The notes: generated from the sequence alone by a model not told the origin. 64,000 nt of DNA from Zygnema cylindricum (GCA_037447655.1 JBBHKE010002621.1:55401-119400), one strand, 5' to 3'; shown: positions 1 to 11,254, counted from the first letter of the stretch. Translations and numbers: made by a program.

Positions 1-906
1 CAGATAATTGTTGTTGAAAAGGGGTAATTAATAGTTCACTTCTTTATTTTGGTTATACTTTAAAGAGAGAGAGAGAGAGAGAGTGAGGATCAATGGCACG
101 CCATGGCTGCCGCCATATTTAGAAAGTGGCAGATTTTGAAGTAGATGATATTTTACCAAAATATTGCCTAAGTCCGTTTTGAACGTGCGACTTCTAGATC
201 TTATATAGCCGGGCACCTTAACCATTAAGGCGCTACGAAACGATACACGTGACTGATTTCAAAGATATATAAACATTAATGAACCGGCTAATTAACACTA
301 ACCTCACGAAGAGGAACAATTCATGCATGTACGCGAATATGAACCGTGTAAAATATGTTTTGATCGGACAGCCAGCATTGTAGCCACCACCCAAAGTGAG
401 CTTTTGGCGGCATTCGAAGATAACGTCACGCGATGCTACGTGGCGTTGCATTATTTGATATAGGAGAAGATGGGAGGAGGAACCATGGCTCCCAAATTGA
501 GAGGTGTTACCTTGTAGACTATCTCGTACAATAGACGTACAATAAATACATCGCCCATGGTACCTTTTTGTACTATATAGTGTTCTTATTGGACTAGGGT
601 TTAGTAGTAGGTAGTCGTGAGTAGGCAGACCAAGAGTTAGTGATATTGAGGTACCTCTCTCTAAGAGAGCTTGTAAATATAAAGGTCATTTTTGACCAGC
701 CATAACTTACTGCTCACGAGAGCAAATTCAGAGATTCTTTTTGCTATAGACTCAGGGGAGTCTTGCCTTCACAAGGGTGAAGGTGGTCAGATTTTTTGTC
801 TGTCAGGGTGATAGGTATTCCTGCTGAAATACAAAGTGGTCAGGGTTATCCTAGAGGCTTCGTGTGAGCTGCCTACTTTGAGGACCCTTGGAGGTCTCAA
901 AGTTGC
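1..906 (+). repeat. 3' portion of a Copia LTR (LTR J), 5' end off the window
   Basis: The segment ends with a relative of the LTR terminus of element E: the stretch around 836-906 (GGTTATCCTAGAGGCTTC, then TTGGAGGTCTCAAAGTTGCA) lines up with the E LTR end. Further upstream it has the GA-rich box followed by CCATGGCTGCC (near 60-112) seen in the first third of all LTRs here. It also has an antisense tRNA-like block at about 170-240 and a GTAC palindrome near 520-575. It ends in CA at 906 and is followed by a pyrimidine-rich tract, so it is a solo LTR or the 3' LTR of an element lying mostly to the left. The 5' terminus and TSD are not visible. Confidence 0.7.
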
Positions 907-1000
907 ACCCCTCCCTCCCCCCCTCCCCCTCCCTCTCCCTCTCCCTCCTCCCTCCCTTCTCTCTCTCACTCTTCCTCTCCCTTCCCCTCTCCCTCTCGAT
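907..1000. repeat. pyrimidine-rich low-complexity tract
   Basis: Almost pure C/T (CCCTCCCTC and CCCTCTCCC units). It directly follows the LTR J end. It is the reverse-complement type of the purine tracts that flank LTRs F and H further right, which suggests such tracts are recurrent insertion sites. Confidence 0.8.
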
Positions 1001-1010
1001 TATTTGTTGA

Positions 1011-2141
1011 ATGGCGTACCTTGCATGTAGAGCCCAAACAAGTGGGGTAAGATTAAAATGCCTTCTCAATCTACAAGGCCAAGGAACCAATGCAAGTAGT
1101 TCAATGACTAGAAGGAGGAAAGAACAAACTGAGGTTCATGCTAGATATGGCGGACTGGAAACAAATGATGAGGATGGTGAGGGACCGAGTTGGTGCACTC
1201 GCAATAGTAGGGTGGAACCAAGTTCTTTTGTTCCGAACACGGAGGAATCCAGACGCGAAGAAGTTGCTAGTCAATAAGAGATATTCAATCTTGAAACCTT
1301 CACATAGTACAAGGGACCTATGCGAAAATGGAGGGTAATGGGAAAACATGTCTTTAAGTTTTAAATGTTTATGTTGGATTTCTAGCAAATCTAAAAAATC
1401 TTCTATCGTATGAGTGTTTCGTGATTAAGTGATTTGTATTTGTTTTTAAATGGTTTGGAGTTGTTTTCTTTGATGCGATTCAATGTACATGAATGGTGGG
1501 CCAAGCAAGAAGTTATATAACACAAGAAAAATGAGGACTTTCTTGACTACATCCGGAAAATGAAAGGAGGTCGTTTGGGAGATCATGGGCCGAACTTAGA
1601 TCAACCTTGGTGCAACACTGTAGTAATTCAACAAGTATCGGTTGATGTTTTTTATAATTCACTTGCCAATCAGGTACGTTAGAGCATGGTGTTTTTTGTA
1701 TAACGATTAAACAGTAAGATGTGAAACATGTAGTGTTATGCAAATTTGCGGAATGAGGTGGAGAGAGAGAAAAAAACAATATGGGTTACAATTTTGTGCA
1801 AGAAGAAATTCTAAAATTGCGTCATATATGTTTGTATTTTGTTTGTGATTTGTATTCTTGCAAAAAAAGAGTTTTTTACAATCAATGATGAAAGCACTTA
1901 AGTTTTTTCAAAAAATGCAGTTTGGAATTTTGGATATGACTGTAGCAAAAGATATTGCAAAGGGAACTGGAACCGAAGTTGTTATGAAAAGGATGATTCG
2001 ACAGACTGGGGTTAGGTGTAAACAAGAATACATAGACCGTCAATCGGGAGCTGTAAGTGATGGTTACAACGACAAGCATCTTAAGGAAATGAGTAGGAAA
2101 TGGCTAGGAGTATGTACGATGATGGCAAAGGTTGATGAGAA
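1011..2141 (+). pseudogene. Crypton-type tyrosine recombinase transposase, 5' part (broken)
   Basis: Coding-like stretches separated by apparent introns. One exon ends at 1672 (...NSLANQ, donor GTACGT at 1673). The next, about 1858-2141, encodes a 95-residue block containing the motif REYIDRGxGxxxDGY as QEYIDRQSGAVSDGY, then a helix ending KWLG. In Crypton/Ndc10-like recombinases this arrangement lies just before the catalytic domain. The exon is cut at ...KVDEN by insertion of element A; the reading resumes at 26917 after the duplicated GAGAA. The N-terminal exons (1011-1340) are open but not recognised by themselves. The family assignment rests on the downstream catalytic and C-terminal parts. 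At least one in-frame stop follows the junction (TAA at 26921), so the copy is dead. Confidence 0.6.
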
Positions 2142-2338
2142 TGTTGATATTTCAGTATTTTCTAGGTCTTTATTAGGATAGAAAACTAGCAGAGGCAATC
2201 TGCCTCTCACTCCCTTCTCCAAGCCCCCACACTTATTGTAGACAGTGAAGGCTGGAAAGGGAGCTAGAGCCATGGCTGCCTAAGCTCTCTAGAGAGACAA
2301 GTGTAGATAAATGGTAGGTTTACTAAAATGGATATTGA
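2142..2338 (+). repeat. element A 5' LTR, first piece
   Basis: Corresponds to the first 200 bp of the A 3' LTR (25728 onward), including the shared box CTCCAAGCCCCCACACTT and CCATGGCTGCCTAAGCTCTC. It is cut at ...GGATATTGA by the minus-strand element D. Confidence 0.88.
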
Positions 2339-3515
2339 TGAAATTCTATGGGCTCCATTGCCACACAGAATTCGCAGATCAAAAGAAGCTAATCTAGATA
2401 GTGCCGACTCCAAGTTTATATAAACCTAAATGATGGACCCCTAGACAATCAGAGCCCCATTAAAGCTTCACCCCAGTGAAATAAGACTTTCTTTGTTCTC
2501 AGTTCCACCACAGAATGCAAAGTTAGAATGTGAGATTTGGACACATTCACCCACTATGACTTTCCCTTAGAAATTCAGCCACCCAAGCAGGCAAAAACTC
2601 TGACCGACTACACCCCTTTGTAGCGTGGACTCCTCTAAGTCTGCAGCAACAAGAATCACTAAAATTGGTCAACTGAGTTGATAGTTATGGATGGCCAAAG
2701 TTTGCCATTTATACAAGGTGCTCTCTAAGAGAGGCAGCTACCTACCCAAAAAGTTCTAAGTCCTAGTCCCTCTCTAAACCCCTTCTACTAAAGTACGGCG
2801 CCAATCACAAGACTGTATCGTACAGAAAAGTACAAGTGCCGGAGTACTTTTTGTACGGCAACTGTATGACAGGACCATACACGTGACAGCTGTCACATCC
2901 AAAACTTAATTTCTTGCGTTTCGGAGATTCCACAATCCTTCAGCGCATTTCCACGTGTCATGAGGAGTGGCGGCGCCAAAAAACGCCATAAACCTGTTCC
3001 GCGATCTCGACATTTATCGCGGCCGTCTGATCTAAAACGTCATTCAATTTTAGCCGTCGAAATTGATGCGCGGTATTTGTTTCCCTATCGAAACAAATGC
3101 CGGTATCCATTCCGTCCCCCTAACGTACTCCGTACTAAATGAAACTGTATGTATGCACTAAGTATCAATTTCCCGTTAAACGAATTACTCTACGTGTAAT
3201 TATATATATATTTATCAAACCCTACAAAATATAACATTAATACTACACTTAACCGCTAAAGCTACCGGCTGCGGGTGATCTGACGCTTGGCAGGTACCAG
3301 GATCAATTCCTGGGTCCGTCAATATCCTTTTTAGTAAATCTACCATTTATCTACACCTGTCTTTCTAGAGAGCTTAGGCAGCCATGGCTCTAGCTCCCTT
3401 TCCAGCCTTCATTGAGTACAACAAGTGTGGGGGCTTGGAGAAGGGAGTCAGAGGCGGATTGCCTCTGCTCTTTTTCTATCCCAATAAAGATCTAGAAAAT
3501 ACTCAAATATCAACA
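2339..3515 (-). repeat. element D 3' LTR
   Basis: 1177 bp, the same length as the 5' LTR at 5433-6609. It contains the tRNA-like block on the plus strand (about 3250-3330, with AGGATCAATTCCTGG as the T-arm), i.e. antisense to the element as in every LTR here, and the GTAC palindrome near 2825-2865. Confidence 0.9.
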
Positions 3516-3902
3516 CTCCCCGTATTTTCTAGTCTATTTCCTTTCAACTCTTACAAACAAATAAACAAACACTCCCTCCCCTTTTTCCTTTATCTTTTTC
3601 TTTTTCCTTTTATAAAACTTAAGAAAAATAATATTGTATTGAAAACAATGCATTAGATGAAGTGATATAATAATTGCATCACACAATTCATTTAGCATCC
3701 CACTTATCATAAATCCGAGCAAAGATTTTATTCACCTCATCTCTTTTTCATCCACACTAAATCCACTTTCCCTCTTGCAATTCAAAAAACCAGCCCCATC
3801 TCCAATTTGCAACACACACCCTGATGCTAACCCTTTTACAAGAACACCTTCATAAATGCCATCACTCCCTTTAGTGACGTCAAATCCATTACCCCCAAAA
3901 CA

Positions 3903-5452
3903 TTAACTATCCTCACTCTCTCCCATGGATTTCTTTTCACTCTCACTTTTTAAATTTATTCCCAGTAAATATTTCTCCTCCCCTAAACCTTTCATTAAAT
4001 ATTCCACTTCTCCCTTATCCTTTAAAACCCCTTCTAGTTTCACTTCTCCCCTTTCCTCGGAAACCACTAAAGTCTCCCTTTCCGACCAGTTTTCTAATTC
4101 CAAAATACCTATAAAATTATCCTCATTAATTTTATCTTTCCCGTTTTCACTTATGGATCCTAGATCTGATTTTCTCCTTTCTAAGTCATACACTCTACAC
4201 TCCTCGAGATCCTCAAGCTCCTCCTCTCTCTTTACTTCTCTTATGCCTCCAAAAGCACACTGTTGCCTTCGTGGAATTTGTGTGTACTTTTCTCTCTTCT
4301 CCATTCTACCGATGTGAAGAAGCTCCAAGATTTCTTCATCATCTTTCTCTTCTTCCCGTTGTTCCTCCTCATTCACACTCCAACTTCTAAGTTCTTCCAA
4401 ACGAGGACACTCCTCCATATAGTGACGCGGTTCTCTACAAAAGAAGCAAACCCATTTTTTCAAAGCTCCCCTTTCATTTCTCCTCCCTCTCTTTCCACCA
4501 AAGTTCTCATAAGGTATACCTTTGTCTTTCTTCCTCTCATCACGCTTCCGCTCGTCACCGCCGTTCTTTTCATCACGCTTCCGCTCGTCACCGTCGTTTT
4601 TCTCATCATGCTTCCGCCAGTCACCACTTGTTGTAAATGCATTCACCCTGTTACTTCCCCTTCGAAGCTCCAAAGTGCTTTCCCTCACAAGAATTATCCC
4701 CATGGTAATGCTCCAAGTCCACGAAGATCCATCCACTCCCTACATACGGTAAATGATGTCTTCGTACTCATATGGGAGTTTCATAATTAGTGTATTAATC
4801 TTTCTCACCTCAGATTCTACATATCCCGCACTAGCAAGCTCAACATATAACGCAACAATATCATTGCAAAACTCTATCATGCTACCGCCTTTATAAACAT
4901 AGGCCTCTACTTCCTGTTTTACTAACTGCTGCCTCTGTATAGTCTCACTCTTATAAATCTGATTAGTGTTTCCCTGATTTTCGAAGACTTGGTTAGATTT
5001 AAATAAGTGATAGCTATGGACTTAGACACATAGCTAAGTATGAGATGTTTTGCTATAGTGTTTATTTATTCCAAAATTTTCCTATCATTTATTTCAGTTT
5101 TTTGTTCATTTATAACCCCCACAAGTGGAACCGTAGCCGAGAGCCTAGCTCCCCTCACAATAGGTGTCCCTTTATCCTTCTCCCCTATTTCCCCTTCCAT
5201 AGTAATGATCTTCCCTTCACCTTGCGTTGCATCTGAACTCCGATTGGTTTTCAGGACAACCCCAGATGATTCTCCATAGTGAGCTCCCCTAAAGCACGGC
5301 GGCGGACACCTCACTTGTCCCGAAATAATTCCCCATAAGTGCTTCTCGAAAAGCAATCCCTCCATCGTAAACTCCCAATAAGTGAAATCTGTTCCATCGA
5401 ACATAGGCACGCTAGATGGTGGGCCCATAACCTGAAATTCTTTGGGCTCCAT
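3903..5452 (-). pseudogene. element D gag, frameshifted, with RNase H relic beyond it
   Basis: The gag ATG is at 5452, 20 bases inside the LTR end, giving MEPKEFQVMGPPSSVP. The first frame runs to 5066 (131 residues). A later frame at about 4728-3903 carries WTWSITMGIILVRESTLELRRG, repeated KRDE/GGDE charge blocks and a CCHC zinc knuckle, CFFCREPRHYMEEC, followed by a long Glu/Lys-rich tail. The middle is lost to frameshifts between about 5066 and 4736. Past the stop, at roughly 3900-3660, there is a decayed match to the RNase H tail of element E. Gag would package RNA into particles; no enzyme domains remain. Confidence 0.8.
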
Positions 5453-6609
5453 TGCCACATAGAATTCGCAGATCAAAAGAAGCTAATCTAGATAGTGCAA
5501 ACTCCAAGTTTATATAAACCCAATTGATTAACCCCTAGACAATCAGAGCCCCATTAAAGCTTCACCCCAGTGAAATAAGACTTTCTTTGTTCTCAGTTCC
5601 ACCACAGAATGCAAAGTTAGAATGTGAGATTTGGACATATTCACCCACTTTGACTTTCCCTTAGGAATTCAGCCACCCAGGCAGGCAAAAACTCTGACCG
5701 ACTACACCCATGTGTAGCGTGGACACCCTTGAGTCTGCAGCAACAAGAATCACTAAAATTGGTCAACTGAGTTAATAGTTATGGCTGGCCAAAGTTTGCC
5801 ATTTATACAAGGTGCTCTCTAGGAGAGGCAGCTACCTACCCAAAAATTTCTAAGTCCTAGTCTCTCTCTAAACCCCTTCTACTAAAGTATGGCGCGAACC
5901 ACAGGACTGTATCGTACAAAAAAATACAATTGCTGGAGTACTTTTTGTACGGGAACTATACGACAGGACCATACAGGTGACAATTGTCACATCCAAAACT
6001 TGTTATCTTGCGTTCTAGAGATTCCACAATCCTCCAGCGCATTTCCACGTATCATACGGAGTGGCGGCGCCAAAAAACGCCATAAACCTGTTCCGCGATC
6101 TCGGCATTTATCGCGGCCGTCTGATCTAAAACGACATTCAATTTTAGCCGTCGAAATAGATGCGCGGTATTTGTTTCGCTATCGAAACAAATGCCAGTAT
6201 CCATTCCGTCCCCCTAACGTACTCTTTACTAAATGAAACTGTATCTATACACTAAGTTTCAATTTCCCGTTAAACGAATTACTCTACGTGTAATTATATA
6301 TATATTTATCAAACCATACATAATATAAAACTAGTACTACACTTAACGGCTAAAGCTACCGGCTACGGGTGATCTGACGGTTGGCAGGTACCCTGATCAA
6401 TTCCTGGGTCCGTCAATATCCTTTCTAGTAAATCTACCATTTATCTACACATGTCTTTTTGGAGAGCTTAGGCAGCCATGGCTCTAGCTCCCTTTCCAGC
6501 CTTCAATGACTACAACAAGTATGGGGGCTTGGAGAAGGGAGTCAGAGGTGAATTGCCTCTGCTCTTTCTCTATCCTAATAAAGACCTAGAAAATACTCAA
6601 ATATCAACA
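5433..6609 (-). repeat. element D 5' LTR
   Basis: Read leftward from 6609. It carries the usual LTR landmarks: the GA box and CCATGGCTGCC equivalent near 6470, a tRNA-like block on the plus strand at about 6345-6418, a GTAC palindrome near 5915-5960, and a TATAAA-type box (TTTATA on the plus strand, 5802-5807). It ends TTTCA at 5433, immediately followed by the primer-binding site GGTTATGGGCCCACC (5432-5418). Confidence 0.9.
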
Positions 6610-7480
6610 ATCGACGGACCCATGATTTGATCCTGGAACCTACCGTCCGTCAATACTGCGATAGCCATTAGCTTTGTCAGTTTAGTCTTGGGCTAGTACT
6701 AGCATATGTGGGGTTTGATAAATACTTAAATAGTTACACGTAGACTAGTTCATTTAACAGAAAATATAAACGTAGTGCATAGATACTGTTATACATAAAA
6801 CAGAGTACGATTTATGTATTGTATGAAACAGATACCGTGCATTTGTTTCTATCGCGAAACAAATACCGCGCGTCTATTTTCAACGGCTAGAAATATAGCC
6901 GGATTTGATCGGACGGCCACGATAAGCGCCGCGATCGCGAAATATGTACTTTTGGCGTTTTACGATCATCGCCGCGTCAAGTGACACGTGGCACATCAAC
7001 ATTGGATTGCGACGACTCCGGAGATTATAGGAACAAATAGGAACATGACATGGGTCGACATTTTGGCCATATCCTACGATGGCCGTACAGAAAGTACACC
7101 GACACCTGTACTTTTCTGTACGGCACACTAAAATGATTGGTGTCGTACGTCAGTAAATACTCTCTCTCTCTCTCTATCTCTCCCTCTTAAGGAGAGATAG
7201 GACATAGAATATTTCTGGTAGGTAGCCGCCTCTCCTAGAGAGCATCTTCTATAAAAGGCAAACATTGGCCAGCCATAACTATCAACTCAGTTGACTATTT
7301 TCAGTGATTTTTTTTGCTGCAAACTCAAGGGAGTCCACGATACACAAGGGTGTAGCTGGCCATAGTGTTTATCTGCCAGGGTGGCTGCATTTCTAATAAA
7401 AAGATAAAGTGGGTGAATGTGTCCAAATCTCATATTCTAACTTTGCATTCTGTGGTGGAATTGAGCACACAAAAAGTCTT
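6610..7480 (+). repeat. element A 5' LTR, second piece
   Basis: Resumes exactly where D interrupted A (the first five bases are the D duplication). It aligns with 25920-26780 of the A 3' LTR, including the tRNA-like block (CATGATTTGATCCTGG, about 6612-6695), the hairpin around 6840-6870 and the GTAC palindrome near 7085-7125. It stops at AAAGTCTT, where element B entered. Confidence 0.88.
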
Positions 7481-8690
7481 TGTTGATATTTGAGTATTTT
7501 CTAGGTCTGTATTAGGATAGAAAAAGAGCTGAGGCGGTCTACCTCTAACTCCCCTATCCAAGCCCCCACACTTGTTGTAGTCACTGAAGGCTGGATAGGG
7601 AGCTAGAGCCATGGCTGCCTAGGCTCTCTAGAGAAGACAGGGGGTGAATTAGGTAGACTTACCAAAAGTTAGTTGCCGGACGCAGGAATTGATCCTGGTA
7701 CCTGCCGTCCGTCAAATAAGCGTTAGCCGTTAGCTCTAGCCGTTAAGTCTAGGAATGATATTACGAAATATAAGGTTTGATAAATATATAAATCTTTATA
7801 TGTAGATAAATCCGTTTAACGGCTTATAGATACTTTGTCCATAGATACAGTTTGATTTAGTACGAAGTACGGTATGTGGACAGAACGGATACCGCGCATT
7901 TGTTTCGATAGCGAAACAAATACTGCGCATTTGTTTGATAGCGAAACGAATACCGCGCGTCAAATTTCAGCGGCTAGGATTATAGCCGGTTTTGATCGGA
8001 CGGCCGCGATAGGCGCCGCGATCACGGAAATGTACTTTAGGCGTTTTACGGTCTTTGCCACGTCAGATAACACGTGGCGTAATAACATTGGATTACGGGA
8101 ATTCCGGAGATTACAGGAACTAATCCTGATTTGACACGTGTCGACATTTTGGCCATGTCGTACAATGGCCGTACAGAAAGTACACCGGCACCTGTACTTT
8201 TCTGTACAATACACTAATTTGATTGGTGCCGTACTTCAGTAGATAGAGTTTTAGAGAGGGAATAGGACTTAGAAAATTTTGGGTAGGCAGCTGCCTCTCC
8301 GAGAGAGCACTCTGTATAAATGGCAAACTTTGGCCAGCCATATCTATCAATTTACTTGACCATTTTCAGTGATTCTTTTTGCTGCCGACTCAGGGGAGTC
8401 CAGGCTACACAGGGGTGTAGTTGGTCAGAGTTTTTGTCTGCCAGGGTGGCTGCATTTATAAGGGAAAGTCAAAGTGGGTGAATGTGTCCAAATCTCATAT
8501 TCTAACTTTGCATTCAGTGGTGGAACTGACCACACAGAAAGTGTTATTTCACAAGGGTGAATCTATATTGGGATTGTGACTGTCAAGGGGTCAGTCATTT
8601 GGGTTTATATTAACTTGGAGTCGGCACTATCTAGATTAGCTTCTTTTGGATCTGCATACTCTGAGGGCCAATGGAGGTCTCAGAGTTTCA
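7481..8690 (+). repeat. element B 5' LTR
   Basis: TGTTGATATTTG...GAGTTTCA. It contains an antisense tRNA-like block (about 7674-7753), a perfect 10-bp-stem hairpin (ATTTGTTTCG / CGAAACAAAT, 7898-7921) with a second partial copy downstream, a GTAC palindrome (8171-8207) and a TATAAA box (8315-8320). The last 20 bases contain the gag start codon. Confidence 0.92.
8315..8320 (+). promoter_or_regulatory. TATA box of element B LTR
   Basis: TATAAA in the context CTCTGTATAAATGGCAAAC, conserved in place in the other LTRs (26537-26542 in A, 31844-31849 in G, 42457-42462 in I). It lies about 110 bp downstream of the GTAC palindrome. A transcript would start near 8345, giving a U5/leader of roughly 330 bases before the gag ATG. 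Confidence 0.6.
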
Positions 8691-10610
8691 AGTTATGGGC
8701 CCACCATCTAGGGTGCCTATGTTAGATGGAACAGACTTCACCTATTGGGAGTTTACAATGGCGGGATTGCTTTTTGAGAAACACTTATGGGGAATTGTTT
8801 CGGGACAAGTGAGATGTCCGCCACCTGGCTTTAGAGGAGCTTACTATGGAGATTCATCTGAGGCTGCCCAGAATATCAACCGGAGCTCAGATGCAACGGA
8901 AGGTGAAGGGAAAAATCTTTCCGTGGATAGGGAAATAGGGGAGAAGGAAAAAGGGACACCTATGGTGAGGGGAGCTAGGCTCTCAGCTATGGTACCACAT
9001 GTAGGGATTAAAACTGAAGAAAATGACACAAAAATATGGGAATACAAAAACACTATAGCAAAACATCTCATACTTAGATATGTGTCTAAGTCGATAGCTA
9101 TCACTCTTTTAAGTCTAACCAAAGCTTCAAGGATATGGGAAGCATTAATTCAGATTTATAAGAGTGAGACTATTCAGAGGCAGCAATTAGTAAAACAGGA
9201 AATAGATGCCTACGTTTATAAAGGCAGTAGCATGATAGAGTTTTGCAATGATATTGCTGCGTTATACGTTGAGCTTACTAGTACGAGATATGTAGAATCT
9301 GAGGAGAGTAAGATTAATACACTACTTATGAAACTCCCAGATGAGTACGAAAACATCATTTGTCGTATGCAGGCAATGGATGGCTCCTCATGGACTTGGA
9401 GCTTTACCATGGGGATAATTCTTGTGAAGGAAAGCACTTTGGAGCTTCGTAGGGGAAAGGATAGGGTCAATGCATTTTCAGCTGGTGGTGATTGGCGGAA
9501 GCGTGATGAGAGGAACGGGGGTGACGAGCGGAAGCGTGATAAGAGGAACGGTGGTGACGAGCCGAAGCGTGATGAGAGAAAGAAAGACAAAGGTAAACCT
9601 TATCGGAACTTTGGTGGAAAGAGAGGGAGAGGAAAGAAAGGGGAGCTTTGAAAAAGGGGGCTTGCTTCTTTTGTAGGGAACCGGGTCATTATATGGAGGA
9701 ATGCCCTTGTTTGGAAAAACTTAGAAGTTGGAATGTGGATGAGGAGGAAGAAGGGGAAGAGGAGAAAGAGGATGAAGATATTTTAGAGCTTCTCCGGATT
9801 AGTAGTATGGGGAAGAAAGAAAAGCACACAGTAATTGCACGAAGGCAACAGTGTGCTTTTGGAGGTATAAGGGAAGTAAAGAGAGAGGAGGTACTTGAGG
9901 ATGTCGAGGAGTGTAGAGTGTATGACTTAGAAATGAGAAAGTCAGTTCTAGGATCCATAAGTGAAAACGGGAAAGATAAAATTAATCAGGATAATTTTAT
10001 AGATAATAGGGAACCAGAAAACTGGTCGGAAAGGGAGACTTCAACGGATTCCGAGGAAAGGGGAGAAGTGAAACTCGAAGAGGTTTCAAAGGATAGGGGA
10101 GAGAAGAAATATTTATTGGGAATTAAATTAGAAAGTAATAGTGGAAAGAATTCCATGGGAGAGAGTGAGGGAAGTTCAGAAAATGGGGTAATTATCATGG
10201 ATAAAAATATGAGTACGAAAGATGTAGATCTTATGAGGAACTTAGTGGGGACTAGTGTTTTTTGGGAATATTTGGGGGTGGATGGATTTGACATCACTAC
10301 TTGGTGTGACGTCACTTGTGAAGATGTGCCTGTAAAAGGGTTAGCATCTGGGTGTATGTTGCAGATTGGAGATGGGGCTGGCTGTTTGGATCGCAAGAGG
10401 GAAATCGGTTTGTGTGTGATGAGGTGGATAACATCTTTGCTCGGATTTATGAAAAGTGGGATGTTAAATAAAATGTGTGATGCAATTATTATTTCAGTTC
10501 ATTTAATGCACTGTGTTAAATACTTAAGTTTTATGAAAGGAAAAGGAAAAAGGAAAAAGAAAAGAAAAAAAAAGGGAGGGGGTGTTTGTTTACTTGTTTG
10601 TGGAAGTTGA
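8671..10610 (+). CDS. gag: element B gag with RNase H-derived tail (one frameshift)
   Basis: Gag forms the particle that packages element RNA. The ATG at 8671 is inside the 5' LTR, 20 bases from its end, and gives MEVSEFQVMGPPSRVP. Frame 1 runs 326 residues to a stop at 9649-9651; the reading continues in the next frame from about 9640 to 10610. The gag core (WEFTM..., IQIYKSETIQRQQLV, KLPDEYENII) is followed by alternating KRDE/GGDE charge repeats. The shift falls in an A/G-rich run just before a CCHC knuckle, CFFCREPGHYMEEC. A Glu-rich stretch follows, then FDITTWCDVTCEDVP...GLASGCMLQIGDGAG, clearly derived from the RNase H end of Copia pol (compare TDITTWSDASYGDAP in element E). The C-terminus is Lys-rich. 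A single gag interrupted by a 1-nt indel is the simplest reading; programmed shifting is possible but unsupported. Protease, integrase and RT are absent. Confidence 0.75.
8691..8705 (+). promoter_or_regulatory. primer-binding site, initiator tRNA-Met anticodon-arm type (element B)
   Basis: AGTTATGGGCCCACC directly follows the LTR. Its complement matches the anticodon-arm segment GGTGGGCCCATAAC of plant initiator tRNA-Met. The same site follows the LTR in D, E, A and F. It is simultaneously gag coding sequence (VMGPP). Confidence 0.75.
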
Positions 10611-10638
10611 AAGAAAATAGACTAGAAAATAAGGGGAG

Positions 10639-11254
10639 TGTTGATATTTGAGTATTTTCTAGGTCTGTATTAGGATAGAAAAAGAGCTGAGGCGGTCTGC
10701 CTCTAACTCCCCTATCTAAGCCCCCACACTTGTTGTAGTCACTGAAGGCTGGATAGGGAGCTAGAGCCATGGCTGCCTAGGCTCTCTAGAGAAGACAGGG
10801 GGTGAATTAGGTAGACTTACCAAAAGCTAGTTGCCGGACGCAGGAATTGATCTTGGTACCTGCCGTCCGTCAAATCAGCAATAGCCGTTAGCTCTAGCCG
10901 TTAAGTCTAGGAATGATATTACGAAATATAGGGTTTGAAAAATATATAAATCTTTATATGTAGATAAATCCGTTTAACGGCTTATAGATACTTTGTACAT
11001 AGATACAGTTTCATTTAGTACGAAGTACGGTATGTGGACAGAACGGATACCGCGCATTTGTTTCGATAGCGAAACAAATACCGCGCATTTGTTTCGATAG
11101 CGAAACGAATACCGCGCGTCGAATTTCAGCAGCTAGGATTATAGCCGGTTTTGATCAGACGGCCGCAATAGGCGCCGCGATCACGGAAATGTACTTTTGG
11201 CGTTTTACGGTCTTTGCCACGTCAGATAACACGTGGCGTAATAACATTGGATTA
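10639..11254 (+). repeat. element B 3' LTR, first piece
   Basis: Near-identical to 7481-8095. It contains a fuller copy of the duplicated hairpin (two CATTTGTTTCGATAGCG units, 11056-11110). It ends at GGATTA, the target of element E; continuation is at 23100-23694. Confidence 0.92.

Larger units (their letters stand above)
2339..6609 (-). mobile_element. Copia-type element D (gag-only), minus strand, inside A's LTR
   Basis: Both LTRs are 1177 bp: 5433-6609 is the 5' LTR and 2339-3515 the 3' LTR in element sense. The element begins TGTTGATATTTGAG when read leftward from 6609 and ends ...TTTCA at 2339. Flanks are ATTGA (2334-2338) and ATCGA (6610-6614), a 5-bp duplication with one later change, so insertion into the A 5' LTR is clear. 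The internal region is only about 1.9 kb and holds a broken gag. A polypurine tract (reverse complement of CTCCCCGTATTTTC) abuts the 3' LTR at 3516-3530. Confidence 0.9.

Noticed and set aside
836-1090. Small proteins over the CT-rich tract near the left edge
   Set aside because: They combine an LTR end with a low-complexity tract; no independent coding evidence.
9648-10610. Separate second gene in element B
   Set aside because: It starts at TTG, and comparison with element D shows it is the continuation of gag after a 1-nt frame change.
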